Positions 1 to 12,186 of a stretch of DNA of 64,000 bases are shown piece by piece. Made by a program: the position numbers and the translations under genes. The notes beneath the pieces were generated by a model that was not told the DNA's origin, did no database searches, and saw only the letters and a program-made list of their open reading frames with translations. The stretch is from Phylloscopus collybita (Eukaryota; Chordata; Aves; Passeriformes; Phylloscopidae): the NCBI GenBank assembly GCA_027886175.1, contig JAJNNQ010000075.1, forward strand, positions 5,807,001-5,871,000, read 5' to 3'. The first letter of the stretch is position 1. The number at the start of each line of letters is the position of its first letter.

Positions 1-3000
1 CGCTCAGTATCCAAATCTTTTTTCTAGTGATTGTGGATGAATTTACAGGCAAGTAATGCTGTGTGAAACAGAGAACAGAAAACAGAGAGCACATTGCAAA
101 TCCTCCATCTGCCTGGGCTGGAAATAAGGACGTTACAGAGCTCATCTGCAGACGGATGTTGCTATTTAATGTCATTTCCAACAAACCATTCATTAAATTC
201 ATAGCTGCACCTGATACCCATTCATGTGTTCCTGCTTACAAGTTCTCTCAAAATAGGCTGTCCCACAACTTTTGGAAGCTTTACACAGCAGATTACAGCA
301 AACTGCAAGAGATGGAGGATGGATGCTGTAAGGGGGAAATTAACTGTGAGTTTCTGAGACCATGGTGAACAATTAAGGGTATATTTAACATCTGAAATAG
401 AAGGGGCATCCAATCTTCTAAGTAGTTTTGAACTTCCCCTTTCAAACAAACTTTGGTGTGGATCCAGGAACAGAGAGATAACAAGGAAAGTGGAAAATGC
501 TCTCTGTAAATAGGCAGCATTCTGATTTCAGGAATGTGGAAAAGGCTGCAGTCTAATCTGCCATATGCAAGGAATTAGAGCAGTCATCAGAGAACCTGTG
601 CTCCTACAGGTCTGTAAAAAATCTCAGTCATTTCAGCCTAATGGCTTCAACAGATCTTTTCTCATTTTGTATGTTTTTAATTGCATTAACACTATTTCCA
701 GATCAGACATTATTCAAACTGGAAACAACTTTCTGGCTTTTACCAAATAACTTGGTTGATCCACAGTAACATAGGTACTAAAATGGTAATAGTACAATGA
801 CAGAGTGAAGACTTATTAAAAACAAAATCTCACCTTTTTGAGTCTTTGGACAGAACTAAAAAAAAGCATTTAAGCTTATCATACATGTAAAATTTTGAAG
901 TGTTGAAATCAAAGTAAATAAAGATAGTACTGATAAAAAAACTCTGAGAACAAATATCAAGCAACATAAATTCTGTCTTCCCTATGGTGTTTAAAGATTT
1001 CATCTCACTCTTAATTTGTATAGAGCCTTTCTGTATATTGACAAGAGCCTTAGTATAGTCAATTATAAGTGAGAAATCCCTGCCTCTAGGATATATAATT
1101 TCAGGTATGTAAAAACCAGACCTCTTCAGGTCATTGAGCTGATACAATGTTTTTAACATATATTGCTTATTGATGATCATTGTGTAAATCCTCATATTGC
1201 ACCTTTTGTAAAATGAGATAGAATTTCCAGTGTGAAGTGATACTTTCTTAGATTCTTTCTCCACCTGTATTTCCACCTGTTTATTGTCTTCCCTTTCCTT
1301 GTCTCCACTGAAACTTCTCTGTATTTTTTTCCACCAGTACTCATATGTTTGATAAATAAGCAAATTTTCCCAAGTACATAAGGGGTTTTGCTTTTTTTTT
1401 CCCTTCTCTGTAGGGATCATCTTACTAATCTCCTTGAAAACCCTACTGACAGGTCAAAAATGTTGCAGAAATTAGCTGCCTTAAATGGTAAATGGCATCA
1501 GACATCAGTGTGCAATACTTATGACCTTGGTCCCATCTACCCACTGAGCACCAACGTGATGAACTCTCTCTCTCTTTTCTTTCCACACAGTTACTGAAGC
1601 TTTACTTGTGGGTGAGCTCCTGGTAGGCTGAAGTCACATACTGAGGTGACCTGGCTGTGACACTTCTCTGTGTAGACCTTCCAGTAATATTGACACTTCT
1701 TTCTGTTAATCTTTGTTCCTTTGCCCATTTATGTTTCTTCTGCCCAGAGTAGGAGAAAAATTCAGAAAAGTACCGAACAGCCATTCCTAGAAAAAATCTG
1801 GAATCATAGCATGGAAAACTGTGGAGCCTAGGGTAGTAACTAACTCTGAAGTCCCTCAAAGGGGAGGCTAAGTAGTCCAAAAATCAGTGACTTTACAAAT
1901 GTAGTGCTGAAAGTTGCTCTGATTGTGCTGCTACAGCACTGATACCCAAATCACGCACAGCCTTGTGTCTTATTAGATATAATAATGTGATCTAAAAATT
2001 ATCAGCTGAACATCAAAATTAAGATTATGGTCTCAGAAATGTATGCTGACAATTGTGATTTATCATGGTTGTGATCACTTCTATATGCTCTTAATCTGGA
2101 TAGTTCAGCCACTGTGGCCTCCCAAGTACAGGAGGAAAGGACCTATAAAGGGCCATATTCATAAGCCAAGGAGACCTGGTTGAATACCTGACTTAAGAGA
2201 TATCAGTGAAAAATCCCTACTGACCTTGCCGTGTAGATGACATCAATGAAAAATGCTGATTCTTTTGTCTGCATAAATCCCTGTTCTGTCAAGGTCAGTA
2301 AAAACACAGATTTTTACACCTTTTTAGTGAAGACCTTAGAGTTTGTTCATTTATGATTGTTCTTTAACTGTCTCATCATTACAATAATTATGCCTTGGCA
2401 TTATTGTTTGATATTTATTCCTTGCACCAGAATACAGGAATGGGGAAGGTGTGGTACCTTCCCAAGGAGAGCAAGATCTGCAAGGCTGGGTAGTAAGGAG
2501 CTGTACACAAAACATTAAAACAGGTTCAAGCTTAAGGCTTGCATTCAGCACAACCAAAGAGCATTCACCTGAGATAACTAATTTGCAGGCCTGTCTGCTC
2601 CAGGTTCCTTATTAAAGTTATCACCCTTAACAGCTGCTTGGCTGTCTCCATAGGCTAGGGGAGAGTGGAGGGTCTCTCTTCTCAGGATAAGTGACACAGT
2701 TAAATGCCTGAGAAATACCCAAAGGTGCCAGTGGCACCACTTATCTCAGATTCTTACATAATCCCCTTTAGGCATCAGGGCCTGCTTGGCTGCTGCTGAT
2801 TCATATCTCACTGGAAGTGTGTCCTGGTGGGTGGCTGTAGGGACATTTTGTTCTTTGTGCCTTCCTTCCTTCCTCCTCCCCCTCCTCCTCACTTTTGAAT
2901 TCTCTGGCAATTCAGCTGCCATATCTCCTCATAGTGGCATCTTCCAAGGGACAGAACATGCTGTACATATTTGCAATATATTTAATAGAAATCAACATTC

Positions 3001-4421
3001 ACCCATATCATTAGTGCAGTTCTATGAGCAGGCTTTAAAAGAAATGCTGAATCCCAAATACACCAACCTGCTTCACCTTGCGTCTTTTGCATCACAAATT
3101 CCTTTAGCAGCTGGGAGAAAAAGATATAAGATCTGATTCTGTCACTCATACAAGATTTCTCTTGCCCTTCAAACTGAAAATTCCAGTCATAAATAGGTGT
3201 GGATTCATATGTGACTATGAACATCTGTGCAAATGCAGCTAATGCAATTCACCCCTTCTCCATCAATGTGCTAAAACCTTAAAAAACTTGAGGCCTCACA
3301 CTTCTAGAAATATATCCTTTCTCAAAGAATATCTTATGTGATACATGATGCTCAGTAAGTTTTATTATTTTGTGCTATCCTGTGGCACTGGTGAATATGA
3401 TTTCCCTCTTGCTGGTATAGACATATGAGGCACAGAAAACTGAAAAGGAATTCCAGTTCCCAGCAAAAATCATTAGTCAAACTGAAACCAACATTTATAT
3501 AAACAGACATCATCACTATTACTGGCAAATTATATCTTCTTAGAGTAGTGCTTAGATACCTCCAGCAGTGGGTGAGTTGTTATTCTGTATTTATTATATA
3601 ATATACACCTAAAATACAAATTCCTCCATTAAAAAGTTAATTATCTAATTGACAAGAGCCAGTCAGAAAAATGAATGGAAAGTCATGCTAAGGTCCAGGA
3701 GGTAGATAAATACCAAAACCACAGTGTAAAATAAAATGAAAATGCTCTAAATGCAACAGGGATAAAATATGTGTGTCAGATTGTGTTCTAAAGATTGTTG
3801 AGACTGAATAGCTCCTGCTCCTCTATTTTTGGGATCTATTTTCTATAAATGCCTAATACCCTGCTGCCCTCTGACACCATGCCACCACCTTTTAAGTGGA
3901 GGTGAGCATCTGGGTACTTACCTGAGGCCATCTGGAAGTTTAAATGCCTAAATCACCTAAGGGCCCCTTTGGCCAGCCTTGCTCAGATCAGGGCTCCAAC
4001 ATTCCTGCCACACTCAGCACAGGATGCAGCAACACCTGCAACTTTAAAAAACATCTGCCTGCCAGGGAGCAGCGAGGGCTTAGGTCCCTCCCTTAGGGAC
4101 ATGGAGCTGAGAGCCAAGAGTGGCCTCAGCACATGGGGTCTGTCCCTCCATGTGCTGGTGACAGGGTCCAGGAGCAGTGGCAGACACAGCAGGGAGTGAA
4201 CCAGCTCTGGGATCCATCCAGTGAACCCAGTCAGGAGCTAAAGGAGATGGAGCTGGAAAAAGGAATGGAGACAGGGCCAAGGATGCATCCATGATGCAGG
4301 GACAAAGGCACTGCTGGAGGTGAGTTCCAAGGCACACACAAGGAATTTACCCAGGAGAAAACTGCCTGCTCTGTGGGCTGGTGCCCGTGAAAGGGCCAGG
4401 GGTAAAGCTGCAGAGGTGGAG
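1..4421. other. AT-rich non-coding stretch
   Basis: No gene is supported here. Reading frames are short and low in coding character. The longest, 196 codons on the minus strand at 830-1420, is AT-driven and resembles no family I recognise. A small exon-like segment at 1414-1487 is listed separately. Base composition becomes more GC-rich from about 3960 onward, ahead of the GC-rich block that starts near 4420. A short pyrimidine-rich run of CCTT and CTCCTC units lies near 2860-2890. The sequence at 3895-3965 has the look of an old interspersed repeat, described under findings. Confidence 0.7.
1414..1487 (+). other. candidate internal exon (unproven)
   Basis: A long pyrimidine tract ends in CTCTGTAG at 1406-1413, a strong splice-acceptor match. 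An open frame of 24 codons follows (first residues DHLTNLLENPTDRSK), then a donor-like ATG/GTAAAT at 1485-1493. The segment would be 74 nt with split codons at both ends. Its composition (L, E, N, K, D) looks more protein-like than its surroundings. I do not recognise the family, and no partner exon in a compatible phase is evident nearby. Segments like this arise by chance in 64 kb, so it is a lead and not a gene call. Confidence 0.15.
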
Positions 4422-5560
4422 TGTTGTGGTGTGTTTTTATGGTGTTTCCAATTGCAGCTCAGTTTTAATGGCCAGTTTTATACACCACCCATATTTTGTA
4501 TAGTTATAGTATTTTATCCATGGACTGTTTCTTTCCCGCTGTACTGTTGGTTTTTCCCTGGTTGTCTGTGTTCTCTAGACCTGCCCTTCCCTTCTCCTAC
4601 AGAATTGTCAATCCTTCCCTAACACTGCCCCTTCTTCCAGACCCTTCCCTGTCAATCCCCCAACCTTCGACGCCCCAGTGGTTGGTTTGGGCTGTTCCCT
4701 CCCCTTGTGCTCTTTCACTGCTCTGTGCATTGTACTCCCCGCCTCATGTTCCTCCCCCATGTCACCCTTATTGGTTGGAAATTGTATCCTCTCCCAAGAC
4801 CTCCCCCACTTGTAAGCTCCTGCAAGCCCAAATTCTGTGCCTTTTTTTTGTCCCTGACTCTCCGGGCAGTAAATACCTTTGGAAATCACATAGAAGCGTT
4901 ATAAATGGGCCAGGAGACTGTCTCCTTTGAAAAGGCCTTTATTAGAAATCAGCTCTGGGTAGGGGCTCGAGGGGCTGCGCACGCCGCCGCTGCTCCCAGT
5001 AGACACCACGGAGGAGGAGGTGCAGTCGAATCTGCTGCTGCTGCTGCAGAGTCGGGATTCCTTCCTCACGGGGGTTTCCATAGAATCACTTTGGCTCGTG
5101 TGGTCCAGGGGGGTCACCTCTCTCCAGTTCCTTTCAGGTCATGGCGAGAAAGTAACAAAAAATACCTGCTACCTACAGGTAGCTAGACGTGTCCTTCTTA
5201 GGTCCAGTTTCTGTGTCGGCTCGCTGTCCCAGGGGCTTTTCTAGCTCCAACTGGACCTCCAGCCGCAGCCAGGCACCATCATCTCCATACTGGGCGGTGT
5301 CTCCAGCTCCACGGCAGGCAGCAAGAAGTAGCAGGGGGGTAGCAGGAAGTGGCGGCGGGCTTTTACCCGATGGAGAGGGGAAAACCCAGAATTCAGGGAG
5401 AAAGGGTACAACTTGGGACATAACAAGCAGAAATTCAGGGGTACAGATTCAACATGAACAGTTTAAAACAGGCAAGTAACAGTGCAACTTTAATTTTACA
5501 GCAAAACAGTATAACAGTACAACCTGGGAGTGCATAACCTGGGGCTATTTCTTTCAGAAG
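4422..5560. mobile_element. GC-rich LTR-like / promoter-like block
   Basis: This block is much more GC-rich than its surroundings and ends at the minisatellite. It carries features of a retroelement LTR or promoter on either strand. Read on the minus strand there is a CCAAT box (4770-4774) and a TATAAAA (4477-4483). Read on the plus strand there is TTATAAAT (4899-4906) with AGTAAA upstream (about 4869). TGTTGTGG at 4422 resembles a TG-type LTR start. The middle of the block (4950-5060, 5200-5380) is rich in CTG/CCG-type runs. I could not find a matching CA end with a target-site duplication, a primer-binding site, or any retroviral protein motif, so its class is open. It could instead be a degenerate CpG-rich promoter. 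Confidence 0.35.
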
Positions 5561-5638
5561 GCCTCTCCCTGTTCCATGTCCCTGCCCTCGACGCGTGCCA
5601 CTGTGCTACAGAGCAATGGTGCCCTACAGCTGCCCCCC

Positions 5639-6341
5639 AATTGCTTGGCTCTCTGTGCCCTGCCCCCCGGATTGCCTGGCTCTCTGTGCCCTGTACCCCC
5701 GATTGCCTGGCTCTCTGTGCCCTGTACCCCGGATTGCCTGGCTCTCTGTGCCCCCTACCCCAGATTGCCTGGCTCTCTGTGCCCCGCACCCCGGATTGCC
5801 TGGCTCTCTGTGTTCTGCACCCCGGATTGCCTGGCTCTCTGTGCCCTGCACCCCGGATTGCCTGGCTCTCTGTGCCCTGTACCCCCGATTTCCTGGCTCT
5901 CTGTGCCCCGTACCCCGGATTGCCTGGCTCTCTGTGCCCCACACCCCGGATTGCCTGGCTCTCTGTGCCCTGTACCCCCGATTTCCTGGCTCTCTGTGCC
6001 CTGCACCCCTGATTGCCTGGCTCTCTGTGCCCCGTACCCCGGATTGCCTGGCTCTCTGTGCCCTATACCCCGGATTGCCTGGCTCTCTGTGCCCTGCACC
6101 CCGGATTGCCTGGCTCTCTGTGCCCTGTCCCCGGATTGCCTGGCTCTCTGTGCCCTGCACCCCAGATTGCCTGGCTCTCTGTGCCCCACACCCTGGATTG
6201 CCTGGCTCTCTGTGCCCTACAGCTGCCCCCCGGATTGCCTGGCTCTCTGTGCCCTGCACCCCGGATTGCCTGGCTCTCTGTGCCCCGCACCCCGGATTCC
6301 CTGGCTCTCTGTGCCCTGCACCCCGGATTACCTGGCTCTCT
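5639..6341. repeat. 31-bp minisatellite, about 23 units
   Basis: There are about 23 head-to-tail copies of a 31-bp unit whose core reads GGATTGCCTGGCTCTCTG followed by a variable TGCCCTGTACCCC-like linker. Variation is concentrated in the linker (CTGCAC, CTGTAC, CCGCAC, CCACAC), while the GCCTGGCTCTCTG core is almost invariant. Unit 16 is slightly short and unit 19 carries an insertion at 6212-6231. Because 31 is not a multiple of 3 and the units lack stop codons in most frames, the array yields long artefactual reading frames on both strands (for example 5595-6539 plus, 5624-6514 minus) with a 31-residue Cys/Pro/Leu-rich repeat. I do not regard these as genes. Confidence 0.97.
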
Positions 6342-7358
6342 GGGGGCAGCCCTCTCCTGGCGATAGTGCTGGGAGCTGGCTGGGCTGAGGAACACTGGCA
6401 TTGTGTCAGTGGAGCAACAATACGGGAAAATCCCAACATGGCTGACCAGGCCAAGCTTAAACAGCTGTTTGAAAATATTTCTGGTCCCATGGTGCTGGTG
6501 ATGGATCCAGGCAAGACTGGCCAAGGCCATCCTACTTAGTGTTCATTACTGATTTTTTCTGAGGCCAAAGACATACAGGCTCAGGAGTGCCCAGAAATGT
6601 GAGAATGGAATTAGAACTTTCAGAAATCTAAAAGACATAGATCCACACAGACATGAAGTAAAACCGCAAGTTTAGTTTTAAATAAATAGAGGATTTTAAG
6701 TGCCTGTATTAGCAAGTAAGAAAAGCCCTAAGATCTAGTTTATAGTTCAGTGATACTGCCTTTGCAAAGCTAGTTAAATTTTAGTCGTAATAAACATAAT
6801 GTAGCCTTGCTAGGAATTCCTAGATGGAACAGACAGAACTATGTATATAGAATTTCTGTAAGAAAATCTTAACTTAGGATTAGTCCAGACAGGATATAGA
6901 AAAATCATGTATGTTCCTAATTGACTGAAAATAGGATAAAATGCATTACTTTGAGAACAGATACACAGAGGACTCACGAAAACAGTGATGCCACTGTTGT
7001 TGTTACTGCTCTCACTGCTGCTGAGGTGCTCATGGGACACAGACTGCTGATGCCTTTACTGTGGCTGCTGCTTCTGCTTGGGACCTAAAAACTTTATGTT
7101 AGAAGGCTTCTGCATACTGCCACAGACTCTAATAATTTTGCCTTCGTAAGACTAATCTACCAATGCACTAAAGGGCTTCTTTTACAATTACCCAGCGTCT
7201 AGTGTTCAATGAAGACGTGCCGAAATCTCAGCAAGTATATGAAATAAATTAATTAATAAAATGAATTATCACCTTCTGAAGGAGCTATTGTTCTCCAGAA
7301 AGTTAATCTTAAATTCCTAAAATCCAGAACCTGAGATTTAAGCTGTCTTTGGCATAAT

Positions 7359-7425
7359 GCCTCAGTAGTTACAGCATTCCTCAGGAACTGGGAGATCTGG
7401 TGTCAGAGACCTGACTTTATTTGAA
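7359..7425 (+). repeat. possible ancient tRNA-type SINE remnant
   Basis: The order GCCTCAGTAGTTACAGCATT, then GGGAGATCTGGTGTC, follows the pattern of old tRNA-derived amniote SINE heads (a 'GCTCAGTGGTTAGAGCA...GGGAGACCTGGGTTC'-like arrangement, with A-box- and B-box-like parts about 40 bp apart). The match is from memory and heavily decayed. No functional tRNA is implied. Confidence 0.35.
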
Positions 7426-8644
7426 AGGAGGCAAGACCTTCACATCAAAAGACTAGTCTAACCAGTATTTTATCTGCTGCTGGGAGATGTTTAATCTGAG
7501 GACATTTTCTGCACGAATTCAGCTTCTGAGATCAGAGCTAAGATACCAGTAAGAGACGAACTTTGGAAGAGTTTGATTTCACCAATATGATTTAAATGCT
7601 TTATTTGGAGGATATGTCTGTTCTGATTGATGTGCTCGTGGTGGAGCAGCAGAGAAGGAGAGTTTGTGCTTTTCTTGTATCTTGATCTTGATCTTGCTGG
7701 ATTTCAGGTTAATCAAGATGCTTTCACGGGGAGGAATGCTGTACTTTCTCTGTGTGCCATCATGGTACAACACCACTCAGAGACAGCACATATTTTTGTA
7801 GAGGACCATGTAGAAATTTCTGTAGTTCAATATGTCCTTGGGAGTCTTAGCTTGACACAAAGACTTAAAAAAGAATCTGTCTCACAAAGATATGTGTCAG
7901 CAAGGATATTTTTGTGTGTGTGATTCTTTCACTTTTTCATATCTGACAGGAGAAATTTGAATTTCTTTATTTTTTTATGAATCTCACTTTCCTTTGTTTT
8001 CAGATAAAACAGAACTTCACAACACTGAAGTTTGGTCTATGTTTTTGTTATGCTCTTCTTAGAAAGACGATCAAGGTCTTTTTACACAGTAACCAAAAGT
8101 TACTGTGGGATTTTGGCCCAAAGGCACAGGCAGAACCTTTTTCCCCTCTGCTCCTTGGCTTCTTCTTTTAGTCCTCCTGTGAAAGAGAGATACAGCTCAG
8201 GACATGGATATCCTATTTAAACACTCCTGTAGCTTCCTTCCCTCTCTTTCTCAGCTTGCACTTTAAGTGCTCTGCAACAGGAATTATATATCTAAACATC
8301 TTCATGGATCTTAGCACAAATGTCTTAAATTCCCTACAAACATATATATCAGGATCCAATGTCTCTTTGATATAAAAGCATATTTTCTGTGAATCTAAGA
8401 CAACTTTTCTTTCATTTCCTACTGTTATTATAGGAAACAAAAGCAGACATGTTTCAAAAGCTAACACTGCCTGTCATTTATTTCAAAAATACAGTGTTTC
8501 AGCCACTTATTAATCTGAAGAAAAATGTAGGCATTAGTGGTGTATTTTTGTTCTAAATTGGTTATTTAATATACAGCTGCACTGTAGCATGTTTATCAGG
8601 ATTTAGTGCCAAATCTGAAATTGTTTCATCTTATACAACAGGAA

Positions 8645-8745
8645 TCTACTCCTGTTTACACCAGTGTTACTCCAGTATGATTACATTCCTTAGGGTGGAG
8701 CTGCTCCTGACTTTCACCCTAACAAATGAGAGGAGGATCAGGCTG
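8645..8745 (+). repeat. possible ancient amniote interspersed repeat
   Basis: The sequence contains CTCCTGTTTACACCAGTG, a second CTCCTGACTTTCACCCTA and an AGGATCAGGC tail. This matches the layout of an old repeat common in reptile and bird DNA, in which 'CTCCTGATTTACACCAGTG' occurs near a 'GATCAGAATCTGGCC' end. A second, shorter echo (CTCAATTTACACCAGCTG) lies near 11014-11040. Identification is from pattern memory only. Confidence 0.35.
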
Positions 8746-10094
8746 GAATGTTTATTGCTACATTTTTACGACAATTGCTTTTCAACCCTTCCACTAAGTC
8801 TACATCCAGGACTATACTCTTTGACTGATTAAGATTAAATCACAGGTGCAAACTCAAACTTAGCCATCAGAACCATCTGAGAAACATGCTAAGAAATTTA
8901 TGAAAGTCTTTTCTACACTGAAAGCAGTGTGTGAGAAATAGTGCCTTATATCTGCTGCTCTAGTGTGTTAAATCCCTTCTATTTTATTTTGTCCTAGATT
9001 TATCTACACAGATGTTACAACTATTTGTTGGAGGACAAGTGGAAGGGGGTGGGAGGAAGGTGTGGGAAAAAGAAACAACTTACATTAAAATGCATAATTC
9101 CTTCTCCTCTTTCCATTAGAGACTTGTAGAATTCCTTGCCCTCAGGGAATTGGATGCTGCCCATACCTGTGAACACACACAGGACCTGCACATGCTTGGC
9201 TGATGCCCATGTGAGCAAAACAGGTTGGTATTTGGCAAATTTCCTGCTGTGAGTGGAATGGAAATTGGCACAATTTAATTTCCTAGTGTAGACACGGGTT
9301 AAAGTTGCTGACAGCTCTAAGAGCTGTAATTCCCCTCTGAATATTCACTTGCCAGGGTGTGAGATGAAGTTTTTGACTCTAGCAAGGAATAGTCCCATGG
9401 GACAGCACTATCAAGAGAAGGAAATCCAGGTAGTGAGATTTGGAAATAGCCCTGGAATTTGATTTCCATAGGTTTTCTTTTTTCTGCCTTTTTCAGCAGC
9501 TCTGACTCTTTCATACCATGCCAAGTATTGCACCTTGAGGATGATGTACATAACATTTAGTCAAAATTTTCCTGCTTCTTTTTTTATTTTATTTTTACAA
9601 AAAAGAAAACTATAGGTTTTAGTTTGTTTTGGTTTTGATGTTGTTAATAAACACACTTCCTTAAGACAGAATAAAATTGATAACAGGGTTATTTGGTTTT
9701 TTGTTTATTGTAAATATGATATTTTTCAAATAAAAAGTCTATTTTTTCCTGTATTTTCCAAATTAAAAATTTTGTGAGGTACATCTGGCCTGGCTTTGGA
9801 TAATTTTCTGTGTGGATTTTCCATGTTTTTCCAATAAAGTTCAACTTCTGAAATGTGTGACTTTTTAAGGAAACAGTGGAGAAAAGGATCTGTTAGAAAA
9901 ATTATAATATTCAATTACTGTTTAGGAATATGTTTTCAAGCGGTAATCTCAAATACATGGAAAGGAATATGAAAGGAAGAGGAGTAAATGGGAGGACCAA
10001 AGGAATGGAAATATAAAGTAGGGCATAGAGAAAGTGTTTTACCCATCTGTATGGTATCAGTGACATCAGATGTAGAGCTTCAGGCTGAGAAAGT

Positions 10095-10217
10095 ACTGGT
10101 GTTCTTTCTTTTTCTTTGGTTTTTGGATTTGTTTAGTTGTTTTGTTTATTTTTTGAGGGGGTTGGGAGGATTTTTTTGTTTGTGTCGTTGGCTTTTTTGG
10201 TTGGTGTCTGTCTTTTT
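10095..10217 (+). repeat. T/G-rich low-complexity tract
   Basis: About 120 bp of TTTG-, TTTTG- and GGTT-type sequence with almost no A or C runs. It is a simple low-complexity region with no fixed period. Confidence 0.75.
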
Positions 10218-12073
10218 CTTGATGGAAGTACACTCTCTAAATTCCAAGTCTCTTCCAAACCCTAGTGCAACTGGATAAGTGTATGGAAATATTTGTGCTC
10301 AGTATCTTCTGCATTAAAACCTGAATTCCAAATGGACCCCCTGTGTTTTATGACAAGTTATTAGTATCTGTAAAAAGCTAATGAATTCTTTTCCTCTCTT
10401 GAATGTATGCCAGTGTGTGTGTCAAATTCTCTCCTTCACTTTATTTCTCCTAATCCTACAATTTCACTTCATTACGTCTTCTGATAGAAATGTTTCCATC
10501 ACAGCCAGTCTAAGATAGTTTTTGGTGAATGAACAGCAAATTAACTCCAGCTTAGTTCAATTCGGTGAAATAAAGTCTATTAAGTAATGATGGTTTCATT
10601 TTCTCACAGATTCAATTCTTATCTCTTTTAAATCATTCATACTATTCCAGGTGCAAGGTGCATTTGTTATAATTTAATCCCTCTCCATCATAGTTTTAGG
10701 AAATTAATTTCATAAAAGCATTTGTCACCTGTTAAAGGGTCTATTCTTAGAGTATCCATCTATAAGTTTTTATTAAACATATACGTGGGGTTTTTTATCT
10801 CTGTACAAGATGTTGACTGTCTAAACAGGAGGTGGTTAATGTCTCAGAGCAGTGCTGTGGAGGCAGCATGTTCTGACCTTTATTTGGTCATTCTACAACT
10901 AGAGATGAAGCTGTGAATTGTGCACCTGGGAAAGCTTTCATACAGAAGGGATCAAAGAACAAATTACAAGAGCCATATTTTGAGTGGATGTAAACTTAGT
11001 TCTCCATATCAGTGGCATCATCTCAATTTACACCAGCTGCGAATTTGAAAGAAGTTACTAAATGTTGTTGGACAGCTTTTTAAGACCTGGTCACTGCCTT
11101 TTAAAATCTCACAAGACTAATACTTCTGCAAAAGACTGACCCTAAATCATAAGCAGTTATGATTAGTGTCTCAGGAGATCTGTGAAGTGAAATGGGTCTG
11201 TGAATTAGCCTTGGTGCAATGTAAAGTCAAGGAAATTGATTGATTCAGAACTATACAGGTAAAATCTGCTTAAAAAAATCGCTCTGCTATTGTACCTTAC
11301 AGTGTAATTTCAGCATCTACTGAAACAGGAGCATACAACTGTTCTGAGGGGAAAACTTAACGTGTTTTTACATGTCTAGAAAAAATGGAATACTTCTCTG
11401 TTTGGCTGTACAACCTAGGACACCAAAGAGATGAGAGTGAGGGCTTGGATTCCATTGAAAAATCAATCTTTTTAAAAAATGGTTTTTTTCCACACCTAAG
11501 GAATAAAAAAACTTTTGCTATTCTAGCTCTTTACCCACCCAGATATTTTGAAGGTAACAAGGGGAGAGTTCAGTTGAACTTTTACGGTATCACTCTTTTC
11601 AGGAGGAGTTACATTACCAGCGTTTAAGCAGGGTCAGGCTTCTGACAAACTAGAGAGTAAAAATCAAAACAGAATATGAAAATGTTTCTAAGTTGATCTT
11701 TAAAGTTATTTTTTATTTCATCAGATCAACCTCAGTTAAAGACTAGAAATAAGGATGAAGGAAAATGTTAGAGGTGATGTTGGAGGGAAGCATAGCTGTG
11801 TTGCTGAGAGAAAATCTTTGAGTCACTGAAGTGCAGAAGCAATTGAAATCTCTGGTTCAGCTATTATACCATATACAGGTTGCTGTTTGTGGTTTCAGAC
11901 TAATAAAAATAAAACTTGCTGTGTTATTGCTTTATTTTTTTTTTCCTTGTAAAAATTTTGTCTGAAAGGGAAAGTTATACCTTTATTTTTTTTTTTTTAG
12001 TGGGCTAAGCCTTGTTTGGAGTGGAAGGACATGAAATAAAAATCACATGTTGATAGATGTTCTCTTTTTAAAG

Positions 12074-12186
12074 TTAGAGCACAGAATAGTAATATTTAGG
12101 ATAACACTGGGAGTGTTTGGAATGATGCAGTTGTCAGCTCCTGTAGGCAAGTTTGTCTTCAGTACTCCTCAGCTTTCTGCAATTAG
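12074..12186 (+). other. candidate internal exon (unproven)
   Basis: An acceptor-like CTCTTTTTAAAG ends at 12073. It is followed by 37 codons without a stop (reading ...GMMQLSAPVGKFVFSTP...) and then a strong donor, ATTAG/GTAAGTA, at 12187. The segment would be 113 nt. No family is recognised, and its phase does not join directly to the 1414-1487 segment. Chance is a reasonable explanation. Confidence 0.12.

Noticed and set aside
830..1420. 196-codon minus-strand open frame ending at a donor-like AAAAAG/GTGAGA
   Set aside because: AT-rich composition, no recognised domain, and its start lies in an A-rich tract; length is within chance for AT-rich DNA searched on both strands.
3896..3953. Strong minus-strand donor CTCAG/GTAAGTACC near 3918
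   Set aside because: No good acceptor and stops in most frames upstream; the context looks like an old interspersed repeat.
4319..4330. GGAG/GTGAGT donor-like site next to open frames at 3969-4199
   Set aside because: No matching acceptor or protein-like frame; the local frames are short and GC-driven.
5595..6539. 314-codon frame that could be read as a Cys/Pro-rich repeat protein
   Set aside because: Produced by the stop-poor 31-bp minisatellite; equally long frames exist on the opposite strand.
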